Below are positions 49,001-60,957 of a stretch of 64,000 bases of DNA, in pieces; the first letter of the stretch is position 1, and each line of letters starts with the position of its first letter. The position numbers and the translations under genes are program-made. The stretch comes from Parietaria judaica (lineage: Eukaryota > Streptophyta > Magnoliopsida > Rosales > Urticaceae). The notes under the pieces are model-generated. The model was given only the letters and a program-made list of their open reading frames with translations, made no database searches and was not told the origin of the DNA. The stretch is from assembly GCA_954871525.1 (NCBI GenBank), contig OX940860.1:21546001-21610000 (forward strand), given 5' to 3'.

Positions 49001-49435
49001 AAACAAATCTATTTCAAATAATTATTGTTCCAACTTTTAACACGTGTTATGATGAAGTGCATCGATCGTAGACCCAAAATTTCATGTATAATTTGTACAA
49101 AATACGTACATCCACCAATTTTATTTTTCTATATGTAATTGGAAATACATAGATATCTCCTATGTTCTATTAGATTTGGGTTACATGATCTAATATAATT
49201 ATATACCACATTTTCTAAGTTATCAACTATCAGGAGATGATACTCGCACCCACTCAATTTATCAATGCTTTAGAGAAATATCATATTGCAACATCTTGTC
49301 GTTTTTTACTATTTGCGTAACATATAGAACTCACTTTTATTTTTTAATGGTCCACATGCATCTGTCACCACTGAGTATCGTCCATTTTTTTAATCCCTCT
49401 GGTTATATATATATAGATAGGAAAACTTCAATTTG

Positions 49436-49753
49436 TATGCCCCAATAAATATGTTTGAACAAAATTATTCTCGATTTTAATAGATTTCAAAATTATGTCC
49501 CAAAAGTGTTTGAGTTGACCAAAAGTGTCCAAAAAATTTTAGACAGTTTTTTATGTATAATTTTCTAAATTAAAACTGTCTAACCGTAAGAACAAAAGTG
49601 TTTAAATTAAAGACTAAAAGTGTTTAAAATCGAAAACTATCTAACTTGAAGAGCAAAAGTGTTTGACTTAAAACTAAAAGTGTTGTTGGAGCATAATTTT
49701 AAAATTTATTAAAACCAAGAACAATTTCGTTCAAACTTGTGTTTTGGGGCATA
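49436..49753. mobile_element. MITE-like inverted-repeat element, about 318 bp
   Basis: The ends tatgccccaataaatatg and (inverted) tatgccccaaaacacaag continue as inverted arms of about 60 bp (gtttgaacaaaattattctc against caatttcgttcaaac). The interior has six spaced copies of aaaagtgttt-like units. The target duplication was not resolved. Confidence 0.6.
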
Positions 49754-50743
49754 TATAATATATAATGAATGCTCCTAACTTTTTTACTCTGCATATTTTA
49801 CTCACTCCTCGAAGTCGTCATTTTGTATAAATTTGCCTTATGAACTAATCAATGATATTTAATTTTAAAACTAATGGCAGATTCATCTGTTGTGTGTAAA
49901 CTTAAACTAAGGTACTTTAACTAGCGAAAATTACAATTGAGTCTACACCGCCATGCTTGAGTACAACTTAGATATATTTAATACTATTAACCTTTTTGAT
50001 CACTGAACAGACGAGACCGGAGTGTCTTAGCTCCGATGCTAGTCGATTCACTGGGAACCGAGAGCAGCGAATACCACCAAGGTTGGTCAACCGCCAAAGA
50101 GAGAGATATTACCTTATGTCTTCATTTTCATATTTAATCTTAGTCATTTTCTTATTTTATTTTATAAATTTAGCGTATTCATAAACCTTTTTTTACGAAA
50201 CATTTATCATTTAAGATCTAGTCTTGCTGACAATTCGAAGATTATTACATAGATAAACACTTTTTACTCATTTGATCGAAGTTAATTTGATAAAATTTGA
50301 CACGATCAAGATTGTTTGAGAGCATCGCACAATACTGTTCATTCCGTCTAAATTGGCTGAATATTTAAGCTGAAACTGATATTGGTGCTCTAAAGAAGAA
50401 GAATTTAGCTATCCAAGACTTCTATACAAAGATGTCAAGATTAAAGTTTCATAGCACGTATATATATTAGATAGTATTAATATACGAGTTTGAGAAACTT
50501 GTCTCGAGAAAATAATCGTTTTTGTTTACTCCAGTAAGTAATAAGCATTCCTAAGTAGCCTTGTAAATCTTCGTATTTGTTTTTTAAGAAAAGAGACGTA
50601 CAAAATAGGCACACCCACCTAATTATGTAAGCTCTTATAGCAGTTGCGAATTCCCCACTAATAAATACTCTTAAGACTTTTTCTCTTCGTTAATTTATTG
50701 TCGCTTGAAATGGACCTTGAAAGATCAAGAAACTATACGGAAA

Positions 50744-51075
50744 ATTACGATAAAAGTATCAAAACTTTGATAAATTAAAACGGTAAGAGTTGAAAGTAAA
50801 ACATTCAAAGTCAACAAATGTGAAGCTATACATTTTTGCATCTAATTTTTAGTCAAATTTAAATGAGGGAAGAATATGCTACGTAGCTAAATGAGTACAT
50901 AAATATGTACCTTAGGAATCATTTCATAATACTACGCTAAAAAATTGTAAATATCTGTGGAAAGAGTGCACGGAAATATACACCGCCTCATTTTTATCAA
51001 CTTAAATACTTTTATCAATGCTATTTTTGGCCGACTCAATTGGTCAAATTTTAGTACTTTTAATGAAAATACCCC
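50744..51075. mobile_element. Fold-back MITE, copy 2 of the 19.3-kb family
   Basis: The left arm (acattcaaagtcaacaaatg, tgaagctatacattttt) and the interior (agtcaaatttaaatgaggga, aatatgtaccttaggaat) correspond to the element at 19,270 and, inverted, to the one at the right edge. The right arm contains cgactcaattggtcaaattt. The edges are approximate. Confidence 0.6.
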
Positions 51076-52364
51076 TACTCATTTCTACAAAAAAGAACAC
51101 CGACACTGTTGAGTGAGAAATAGTGGGAAATCGCAATGTAAACGAGATATATAAAATGACTCTTGATCATTGGGAATGAGACTATTGAATTATTAACGTG
51201 TGACTTAATGTCTCTGAGTTTCCTTTAAAAGTTATTTAATTATTGTCACACCGTGTAAAGCTTGGTGGACAAATATAATATTCCATGTTGTTTTTAGGTA
51301 ATGTACTTTGATGATTTCAGAATCGTCTTTTCTGTTTTATCCTTTCTCAGTTCAAATGGGAATTATATGTTGTATATCTTTAGAATGTGCATATCATTCA
51401 ACACACTCAGAAAGTTAATGTCCATTAAGTTATAGACTACGATTTCACCAACCACGTTATAGTCAATTTCTAAATATAAATACTTTCAAAAATAATAATA
51501 ATTATACATATAAATAAATGACTTGTAATTTCCATATTTGCGGCAAAACTACTTATAAGTTATAAACAATGGCGCTATATATTTTTTAATTTTCGTACAA
51601 CGGTATATTTTAATATTGCCAAATATATAAATCCTAAACCAGACTCAATAATTTTGAATATTTTGAAAGAAAAAAAAAAAGTGCTAAGCTCAGTTGAATT
51701 ATTATAACATATTTTTTTTATTATTAAAATATGATTGAGTTCTTCTTTCTTTTATCACTTAGGAGCCGAGCGAGATGAAAGTCTCATGCACGGTTTTGAA
51801 TGAGAGAAAGAAGTGAGGAATCTTTTGTTGACTCTGACTCTCCCACTCGTTTTTCTTTTTGTTACTTCGAAAGTAGCTGCTTTGCTTCAGCTTCAGCCAT
51901 TAGATTTTTTTTATTGTAAGCCACGTTTCTAACACTTGTTAAATATGGCTAATCCCAAAATACATATTTTTGATAAGTAAGATTATTACTTTTGACAACA
52001 TTGAAATAAACGTGGCGACAAAATTACAGTAGAAAAGAAAGAAGTCGAATATATGTGACTATTTTTCACATACTAATTGGTATTATTACCGTAAATATCC
52101 TTTCCAAACTATTTGGAGAGAGTGAATCATGTAAGAACTTACTGCCCTTAAACCTTCGAAGTTGCTCACTTGCTTGTATTCGTAGACTCCATTTCACAGA
52201 TGAAGCTTTACGTATTATATTAATATACTAAAGAAGTATAATAAATAACGAAAATGACTTTGCGAGAGAAGAAAAGCAAAGCAAAGCAAAAAGGCTTCAT
52301 TAATAGTGGATTCGCTCATTCTCATTGGGCTCTCTCTGATAACTCCTAGCTAATCCACTTCGAC

Positions 52365-55075
52365 ATGGGGAGCTACAGGATGTGCGTGTGCTTCACGCGC
52401 CGCTACAGGGTCACCGAGGCAGAGCCGCCCGCGGACGTCAAGGACGCGTTCCACAAGTACGCCGAAGGCGGGCCCCACATGAGCGCGGATCAGCTGCGAC
52501 GCTTCCTGGCCGAAGTGCAGCTTGAGGAGGCCTCCCCCGAGGCCACCGAGCGCCTGCTGGAGCAGGTGCAGCACCGCCGCCACCACCTCTCCAGGTTCAG
52601 GAAGCACGCCCTCTCCTTCGACGACTTCCACCACTTCCTGTTCTCCGGCGACCTCAACCCGCCAATCTCCGATCAGGTCTTGTTTCCGGTTTTTCGTTCT
52701 TACTTCTCCGGAAAAGCGAGTTTTTTTTCTTTCCGATTTTCGTATTTCGTGTGATCAGGTTCATCACGACATGAAGGCTCATCTGTCACACTACTTCATC
52801 TACACCGGCCACAACTCGTACTTGACCGGAAACCAGATCAGCAGCGATTCCAGCGATGTCCCGATAATCAAGGCGCTCCGGCGAGGCGTGAGAGTGGTGG
52901 AGCTCGATATCTGGCCGAATTCCTCCGGAAAAGATGTCCATGTTCGTCACGGAAGGTAACAGATACAAGGCTGATTCTTGAAACTATTAATTACTCGAAG
53001 TGACGCGGCTAAATTCTTCTGAAACTCGCGTGATCCAGGACTCTTACAACGCCGGTGGAGCTGTTGAAATGCCTGAGATCCATCAGAGAGCACGCCTTCG
53101 AGGCGTCACCGTATCCCGTCATCATAACTCTGGAGGATCACCTGACCTCTGAACTCCAAGCTAAAGTGGCTGAGGTGATTTACTAGTATATATAAACAGA
53201 AGACCATCGTTCAAAGTCGGCTTTCTGAATCCGATCCCTCTATTTTCTTTTCCGTTTTTGCCCCAGATGCTGACGGAGACGTTCGGAGACATGCTCTACT
53301 GCCCCGAATCCGATTGCCGTGAAGAGCTTCTTTCCCCGGAAGACTTAAAATACCGAATCATTGTCTCGACCAAACTCCCGAAGGCGCATCCTCAGTCCAA
53401 GATAGATGATCAAGGCTCGAAAACCCCTGAAAAATCGCTGAAAACAAAAACGTCAGAGGGGGCGGATCGTGAACAAGAAGAAAATGAAGTAAACAAATCT
53501 AGTCTTCCATTTTTTTAAATTTCAACCGTCTGAGATGTGCTGTTTGTTCTTGAGTTGAACAACTTTCTGATCACTAATTACTTGCAGAGCGACAGCGAGA
53601 CGAGCGATTGCAGCCAGGAATGCGACGAGCGTGACAAGTTCACCCTTGATCGGAGCACATCAGAACCTAAGGCGTACAAGTGCCTGATAGCCATCCACTC
53701 CGGGAAACCAAAGGGTGGCCTGAAGGAGCAGCTGAAAGTCGATCCTGTGAAAATCCGGCGCCTGAGCTTGAACGAGCAGACGTTTGGAAAGGCCACTACA
53801 CTTCACGGCACAGATGTTGTCAGGCACTATGATTTCCTCTCCGCTTTCCTTCATCGTAACATCATTCTCTCTTCGAATTCCCGACTGATTGTGTCGATTC
53901 GATTACGCAGATTCACGCAGAATAATTTCTTGAGGGTGTATCCTAAAAACACTCGGATCGATTCGTCGAACTATAAGCCGCTTAACGGATGGATGCACGG
54001 GGCACAAATGGTTGCTCTGAATATGCAGGTTTTTGTTTGTTTGTGTTTACAGAGGCATTTTAACCCATTAGATGAAAGGTGAACCTTGCTCTGACTAGTT
54101 ACCTTCAGGGATACGGCAAGTCTCTCTGGCTGATGCATGGAATGTTTCGAGCAAATGGGGGTTGCGGCTACGTGAAAAAGCCAGATTTTTTAATGGACGA
54201 AAACGGTTTTGACCCAAAACTGAAATTGCCCGTGAAGAAGACATTGAAGGTAAGATTCAGATACCGTGTTTCAAATACCTTTCAGATTGTATGATTAATT
54301 GCAATCACATTAAGAACTTAATGATCAGAATTCAAATTAATGTTGCATAGCGCAGATTCTAATATTGCAGACAGCATGAGCACAATTGTTCAAAACAAAG
54401 TTAAGCACCCTTGCGTTTATAGACACTCTTACACATCTCTCATTACCGGTAATAACTGGATAAGTCGATGTTGCTTGGCTGGCAAGAAACGCAAGATTCT
54501 TGTTTTCTGGCCGTTGGGCCAGTTATAAACTGATTTGCTGACGTGTCAATAACTTGAGATTTACTCAACACGGTCTTTTAAATGGATTTCACAAGTTTGG
54601 TACATTTTCAGGTAAAAATTTACATGGGAGATGGCTGGCGTTTGGACTTCAAACAAACACACTTTGATCGATATTCACCTCCAGATTTCTATACCAGGGT
54701 AATTCTAATGCCTGTTATACAGAAACACAAACATACAGCCATAGATTTCTAGCTCTCTGACTCTCCTCGATACATTTCTAGGTCGGCATAGCGGGAGTTC
54801 CGGCGGACGAGGCGATGAAGAAAACGAAGACGAAAGAAGACGACTGGATGCCTGTGTGGGAGGAGGAGTTCACGTTCCCTTTGAGCGTTCCGGAGTTGGC
54901 TCTGCTTCGGATTGAGGTCAATGAGTATGACATGTCGGAGAAGGATGACTTTGCTGGACAGACTTGTCTGCCGGTTTCAGAGCTGAAACCGGGCATCCGT
55001 ACAGTGCCCTTGTTCAACCGCAAAGGAGACAAGTACAGCGCAGCAAGACTGCTCGTGCGGTTTGACTTTGTTTAA
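52365..55075 (+). CDS. Phosphoinositide-specific phospholipase C, nine exons, 580 aa
   Basis: Exons: 52365-52676, 52759-52955, 53039-53174, 53267-53488, 53588-53823, 53911-54028, 54109-54249, 54612-54698 and 54782-55075; the frame closes to 580 aa. It hydrolyses phosphatidylinositol 4,5-bisphosphate at the plasma membrane, releasing inositol trisphosphate and diacylglycerol, and needs Ca2+. Domain order is typical of plant PLC: a degenerate EF-hand region (1-104), the X half of the barrel (105-215) with catalytic His122 (YTGHNSY) and His168 (VRHGRT), an acidic linker, the Y half ([14 protein letters not shown] to [20 protein letters not shown]), and a C-terminal C2 domain ([14 protein letters not shown] to [20 protein letters not shown]). 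The fifth intron (53824-53910) appears to begin with GC rather than GT and is 87 bp with no stop in frame, so retention would insert 29 residues. It is tandem with a second PLC gene at 60,958. Confidence 0.93.
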
Positions 55076-55785
55076 AAGTCTCTGTTTATTTTTTTCGGCG
55101 TGATGGTGTGCTCACTGAGTGTTATGTAAATACCAATGTATGTACCTTGGAACTCAAGAAATTGAATTATGCTGTATAAGTACAAATGAAGCATGTCTCG
55201 TAATGTTGTATTATGCTGGCTGTTTCGTACGGTCAATGTTACCCTTCCATGAGTATTGACAGTTTTGCACATTAATTGCGAGCTTTGCCACTATACTAAA
55301 AATCTGAAGTCCGAATTGTGTGTACGACATTATTAGGGTTAATTTTTTTAGTTAAAGATAAAAGTCCGAAATCTCGTTAAGTGAATTCGATCCTAATTAA
55401 GTTGGCATCCAAGGAACACAAGTAAGAACCGGGGCTCGTAGACCCAAGTGAGATTTTTTAGGGCTCATACACTCAAGGAGCACAAAGTACGAGATTATTA
55501 GGGTTAATGAATTCAAATGCATTTATGTTAATCAACTGGAGTGTCATATACTCAAGTGAAATTTTATGGAGCAAATGTAGTCAAGTTCAATTTTATTGCA
55601 GTTTAATTCATTTTGTCCACTTTCCTGTAAAGTACTAGTTAAAACTTGAATACTTTCTGCCACAAACCCAATTAATTCTTTTTTTTTTCTTCGTGATTTT
55701 GTATCCTTCTCCTTCCTCACCTCTCCTTTGAGCTTCACTCTTTCTTGCCCTCAAGGGCGGAACCACGCTAGGGTGGCCCCCTCTC
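55076..55785. other. 3' flank of the first PLC gene and decayed element end
   Basis: Contains the PLC 3' untranslated region and AT-rich DNA. At 55,755-55,785 the sequence ggcggaaccacgctagggtg resembles the ends of hAT-like short elements (compare the terminus at 1047) and is interrupted by the Copia long terminal repeat. Confidence 0.45.
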
Positions 55786-56167
55786 TGTTGGGAAGTATTT
55801 TGGAGAAGATGGAACTTTGGTGGGAGAGTATAAAGTTGTATTGTATTGATCACTTCTTGGCTTGGTTACAAAATGGTGGGGTGAACTCTCTATTTATAGA
55901 GTTTAATGGATGCTTATAGATATAACATTAATGGTAGATAATACATGTTAACTCTAGGACTTAGTAGAACTCTCTAGAATATCTAAGTAATACAAGAGTT
56001 ATCTATAACTTCTAAGAAACACAAGAGTATTCTAGAAGTCTACCAATTACAAGACTCTTCTAGAAACTTACATATTACAAGACTTTAGAAATTACCAATT
56101 ACTAGGACACTCTATATTTTACTAAAAAATTCTAGAGACTTATTAAATCAAGTTTATATTTTCAACA
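55786..56167 (-). repeat. Copia 3' long terminal repeat, 382 bp
   Basis: The segment starts tgttgggaagtattttggag and ends tattttcaaca, with the TG...CA ends of an LTR. About 130 bp at its left end recur in the same orientation at 58,835-58,962. On the minus strand it is the downstream LTR; a purine-rich tract (complement of ccctccctt, 56,168-56,176) abuts it as expected for plus-strand priming. Confidence 0.8.
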
Positions 56168-56188
56168 CCCTCCCTTAAACTTGATTAA

Positions 56189-57267
56189 TTACTCCGAGAA
56201 CGCTCCGCAGCTTGATAAAACAGTCTTGCTTGAGTGGCTTTGTAAAATGTTGGCTATCTGGTAGTCTGACTTCACGTACCTCAGCTCCACTTCTTTATTT
56301 GCCACGCATTCCCTTGTGTAGTGAAAGCGGATGTCGATGTGCTTGCTCCTATCATGGAAGACCGGATTCTTTGCTAATGATAGCGCTGATTTGTTATCAA
56401 CACGAATCTCGGTGGCCTCTTCTTGCGGCACTCGTAACTCCTTCAGCAAATTTCTTAGCCAAATCGCCTGACAAACACATGCAGTTGCAACGACATATTC
56501 GGCTTCGCATGTGGACAGTGTGACGATCAGCTGCTTCTTTGACATCCATATGAACGCATTATCTCCCATAAAGAATACGAATCCACTTGTACTTTTTCGA
56601 TCGTCTATGTCTCCTCCCCAGTCGCTATCACTATATTCAACCATATCTGAACTGCAAGAAGTTGAATAAAGTAGGCCATAGTTGGTCATACCTTTGATGT
56701 ACCGAAGTATTCTCAACAACATAGAGAATGTCTGGTCTTGTACAAGTTAAGCACCGCAAACTTCCAACGAGGCTTTTGAAGATAGTTGGATCCACCTTTT
56801 CTCTGTTATCCAGCTTCGACAACTTAGCTCCACATTCCATTGGGGTGCTTACCGGATTAGAATCGTCCATCTTAAACTTCTTCAGGACTTCTTTAGCATA
56901 ACCTTCTTGCTCGATGAAGATTCCGGTGTCTTGTCGCTTCACTTCAATCCCCAAGTAGTAGGACATGAGTCCTATGTCTGTCATCTCGAACTCTTTCATC
57001 ATTTCTGCCTTGAACTCCTTAAACTGTCTTGAACTCCTTAAACATAGTTGGATTGCCACCTGTGAAGATCAGATCATCTACGTACAGGCACACGACCAAC
57101 ATATATCCATCTTGAACTTTGATGTAGAGAGTATGTTCATATGGACACTTCTTGAAATTTCTCTCTTGGAAGTACTTGTCGATTCGATCATTCCAAGCTC
57201 TCTGTGCTTGCTTTAGACCATATAAAGCCTTCTTCAATTTCAGGACTTTATCTTCTTGGCCCTTCAT
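56189..57267 (-). pseudogene. Copia reverse transcriptase and RNase H remnant
   Basis: The minus strand shows reverse-transcriptase motifs LKKALYGLKQAQRAWNDRID and LVVCLYVDDLIF (57267-57019). These continue in another frame (57059-56637) with MTDIGLMSYYLGIEVKRQ and TPMECGAKLSK, then the RNase H domain (56722-56189) with YSDSDWGGDIDDRKSTSGFV and LSTCEAEYVVATACVCQAIW, ending KYV..LRYVKSDYQIANIL-like sequence. At least two frameshifts separate the pieces. It serves no host role; it is a relic enzyme segment. Confidence 0.85.
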
Positions 57268-57380
57268 TTCATATCACGTTGGTTGCTCGATATAAACCTC
57301 TTCTTCAAGGTTCCCATTTAAGAACGCAGACTTCACATCCATTTGATAAATCTTCCATTTGGTTTGAGTCGCCAAAGAAA

Positions 57381-58801
57381 TTATTCATCTAATAGTTTCA
57401 AGTCGAGCAAAAGGAAAGAATACCTCGTCATAGTCGATGTCTTGCCTTTGGCTACCAATCTCGCTTTGTATCTCTCCACGTCTCCCCTGGCATTCTTCTT
57501 CGCCTTGTAAACCCATTTGACTCCAATCGCCTTACAGCCTTCTGGAAAAGTAGCGAGCTCCCATGTATCATTCTTTGTGATGGATTTGATTTCTTCATCC
57601 ATAGCATCTCTCCATTTCTTACTTTCAACCGCCTCTTGGTTGCTCAATGGTTCATAGTCGCCAAATAGGCACAAGAGATTGACATTATCTTGGACTTCGG
57701 TTACCTGGTAAAGGTCTTGTAAACTTCTCGTTTGTGGCGTCTTTGATTTTTCGCTGGACGAATCTCCATGCTCTTCGATTGATAAACCTCGTGGAGTGAC
57801 TGGCTCTTCAGAATCTTCTCTTATCTCTTGGATTATTGGCGGCACCATCTCCTCTTCTTCTTCCTCAAAGTAAGGAAGAAAATTGTACTCGTCTTCTTGA
57901 ATATCCCAAATATTTTCTCTGCGTGTCATTAGTAAGGTTCCTTCCACTTCACCGTTGTCTTCAACTAAGCTAGCCTTTTCTTCAACATTCCTTGAAAATC
58001 TGCATTCCGAGGCGTAGTGACCGAACTTACTGCAGTTGTAGCATTTAATATGAAATTTATCGTATCTCTGCCACATGTTTCCTCTTTCATGTCCTCTTGT
58101 TGTTTGTACACTTCGATTTTGATCTCTATCGTTGCCAAAGTTTGCTTCCTTCAAGTTAAGTTGAAGTAGTTGCTCTTTATCCTCCTTTTGCCTTTGCTTC
58201 GTCTATTTCTTTTCTTCATATGCTTGTAAGGAACCCATGAGTTGCTCAACCGTCATGGTTTCCAAATCCTTTGTTTCTTCAATGGTGGTGACGATAAACT
58301 CGAAGCTTGTACTCAAAGTGCGAAGAATTTTCTCTATGCCTTTAACTTCGCTAATTTCTTCACCATTTCTTCACAATTGATTGACTATTGTCAATACTCT
58401 TGAGAAATAATCGGAAATTGATTCTGAATCCTCTATGAACACCGCTCAAACTCACCTCTACGAGTTTGAAGACGAATCTTTTTAAATTGCTCAATTCCTT
58501 TGTTGCAAGTTCTTAGCTTCTTCCATGCCTCCTTCCCCGTCGTAGCGTTAGCTAACTTCTCGAATCCATCCTCATCAACCGCTTGGTAAATGAGGTAGAG
58601 AGCTTTCTTGTCTCTCTTCCTTGAATCTCTCAAAGCTTTCCTTTGAGCTTGAGATAAACCAACATCTTCTTGCTCCTTATGACCTTTCTCGACGACTTCC
58701 CACACGTCTTGTGCTCCAAGGAGCGCCTTCATTTTGATACTCCAATTGTCGTAATTGCTCTTGGTGAGCATAGGAACTTGGAAGAGAATCATTCCTCCAT
58801 T
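57381..58801 (-). pseudogene. Copia gag remnant fused to the start of reverse transcriptase
   Basis: From MANGGMILFQ near 58,806 the minus strand encodes a gag-like N-terminus (LTKSNYDNWSIKMKALLGAQ, GKEAWKKLRTCNKGIEQFKK) until a frame break near 58,433. A second frame (58154-57381) starts with a CCHC zinc knuckle (CYNCSKFGHYASEC) and an acidic linker, then passes straight into reverse-transcriptase N-terminal sequence (WRDAMDEEIKSITKNDTWEL, GVKWVYKAKKN, YKARLVAKG). An intact Copia element would carry protease and integrase between these, so about 2 kb or more is deleted. Reading frames are broken in several places. Confidence 0.8.
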
Positions 58802-58965
58802 TGCCATTTCGATCTTATGGCTCTGATACCACTTTGTTGGGAAGTATTTTGGAGAAGATGGAACTTTGGTGGGAGAGTATAAAATTGTATTGTATTGATC
58901 ACTTCTTGGCTTGGTTACAAAATGGTGGGTGAACTCTCTATTTATATAGTTCAATGGATGCTACG

Positions 58966-59553
58966 AAGGATGAAACACTATATGATAGTTAAATAACTAT
59001 TTTGCCCTTGAATCTTTTAAATTTATTACAAACGACAACATAACAAAAACTGTAATAATTGTTTGATTAAAAAATTGTTATAAAAATTTATTTGTTGACG
59101 ATTTTTTTATATATATAAAAATGTGATTAAAAGAACAGTAATATAATGAAATAATTTTTTTTCCAGAGAAAATGTTGATAAATATATTAAATGAGATAAT
59201 TCACCAAATGATTTTAAATTTCATATCTATAAAATTATAATTATTTTCATATATTTATGATACATATAAACATATAGGATAAAATAATATTAAGATAAAA
59301 ATATAGAAAACAGTTTGAGTGAAAAATATAGAAAATAAGTTGTAGGTGTATTTTAAAATACTTCACAAAAACGATATACAACTCAGAAAATTTTCAAATA
59401 AAATATCTAAATTACAAACCAAAAAGATTATTCACTATATTGAGAAATACTATTCAACTTATGAAAATGAAAAACAATTTTTGAATTATGTACAAAACAT
59501 GGCATGTATATTTGTATGACTTGTCTTTTATCACTCTACCAAATACCAATTAT
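58966..59553. other. AT-rich DNA between Copia and the hAT-type element
   Basis: Nothing recognisable was found in this stretch beyond AT-rich low-complexity sequence. Confidence 0.5.
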
Positions 59554-60463
59554 TTAGGGATGAAAATTTTGTAACCGTTTCTCGGTATCGTCTCGGTTTT
59601 GGTATCGATCTCGGATTGGTTTTAAAAAAAAATTCGATAAATTTAGTTAAAAATCAAGAACCGATACTTATCGGTTATCGGTTTCCGATACCGATACCGA
59701 TACCGAGAGCCGATACTAAAGCCATATTTCTCGAATTTTGGTATCGGTTTCGGTTGTGAACTACATTTCGTTTTAAATTTTGTACTACATGTTGTGTTTT
59801 CCCTTAAAAAAAATTGTACTACGTGCTGAAGAACTAGGTATTTTACTTGATCCTATGACTTATTTGGTCTGGTTTGTTTTAGTACAAATACTTTTGCAAA
59901 TCTGGTTCGTTGAATGTGTTGAAAGGAACGTGTAGAATGTATACTCTATAAAACAACAGTGTATACAACTATTTGCAAATCTATTTTGCGTATACAAAAT
60001 TATAAATCAGTATATAGTCTAAATAATAATTCTTCTTTTGTCTTTCTTAAACGCAAATCTCTTTAAATTGTTTATTGCAAAATAAAGCTATGAACCTCTC
60101 GTTTCAACTTTCGTTCCCTCCGCTTTTACCGGTGGTAGTAGTAACATGGATAAGAAAAATGATAAAGCGAAATCAAAATCAAAGAAAAAGAAATGACATT
60201 GTTTTATTAAGTTGGATGTTTTTATGTATTAGACATGTATTTTATATTTTGTACATGGTATTTTGTACTTTTTTTCAATTTTTTCCTGGTTTATGTCTCG
60301 GTTTATTTCTCGATTTACTTTTCTTTTTTCTCGGTCTCGGTCTCGGTTTGATAAAAAAACCAAGAAATTTTAGAACCGATACCAATACCAATATATCTCG
60401 ATTTTTTCAATACTGAGACCAAAAAAATTAATTTATCGATTATCGGTACCGGTTTAACACCTA
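59554..60463. mobile_element. hAT-type non-autonomous element with CCGATACC repeats, about 910 bp
   Basis: It is flanked by a perfect 8-bp repeat, ccaattat, at 59546-59553 and 60464-60471. The ends TTAGGGATGAAAATTTTG and (inverted) TAGGTGTTAAACCGGTACCG are only loosely inverted. Subterminal blocks are rich in ccgataccgataccga on the left and accgataccaatacca on the right. The frame at 60075-60416 has no domain. Confidence 0.7.
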
Positions 60464-60957
60464 CCAATTATGTCTTATATATTCCCTTCTTCATTTATAG
60501 TCAAAACCGTCGAAAAGATAATCTTTTATCCACTATTTGGTTGTCCTTTACCTAAAACTAACAAAGTTTGAATGAGATAAAAACAAAGAATACGAGACCT
60601 AACCTAATAAAGTAGATGTACTTCCTCATAGGTTTTGCATGAGTTTAGATTCTCACTCTGTCCTAAGGGTTTGTTTGGTGGGAGAGAAAGATTGAGCCAT
60701 TGTACTTGTTTCGGTTAGTATATAAACTATAGTAAAGTGAAAATTAATTATTTAAAACCATATTTCTAATTATTTTTTGTTTCAAATAAGATTTCTTTCA
60801 ATGTTTATGCTTTATTTATACCAAAAAATTTATTTAGAATATATCCCTTCCTTGACATTCTCTTTCCCTCCAACCCAATCCATTCACACTTCCTTATTAA
60901 AACATATCCATTACTTCATTCATATACACAAAACACAAAGCGTAAATATATAATATA
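60464..60957. other. Promoter side of the second PLC gene
   Basis: AT-rich sequence with no gene. A TA-rich tract (gtaaatatataatataATG) lies directly before the start codon, so the leader may be very short or the transcription start lies further upstream. Confidence 0.4.

Larger units (their letters stand above)
46062..52364. other. Long intergenic region (6.3 kb) with scattered repeats
   Basis: No gene is supported. The frames at 47452-47658 (+) and 48045-47833 (-) have no recognisable domain. Repeats present are (TTA)n at 46,171-46,199, a T run at 47,311-47,329, a MITE at 49,436-49,753 and a fold-back element at 50,744-51,075. The first PLC promoter occupies the right end. Confidence 0.55.
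55786..58965 (-). mobile_element. Copia LTR retrotransposon, 5'-LTR-truncated, internally deleted
   Basis: On the minus strand the order is partial 5' LTR (58,965-58,835), primer binding site TGGTATCAGAGC (58,831-58,820, complementary to initiator methionine tRNA), gag, zinc knuckle, reverse transcriptase, RNase H, and 3' LTR (55,786-56,167). The 5' LTR matches only about 130 of 382 bp. Gag sequence joins reverse transcriptase directly, so protease and integrase are missing. No clean target duplication was found. It lies between the two PLC genes. Confidence 0.85.
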
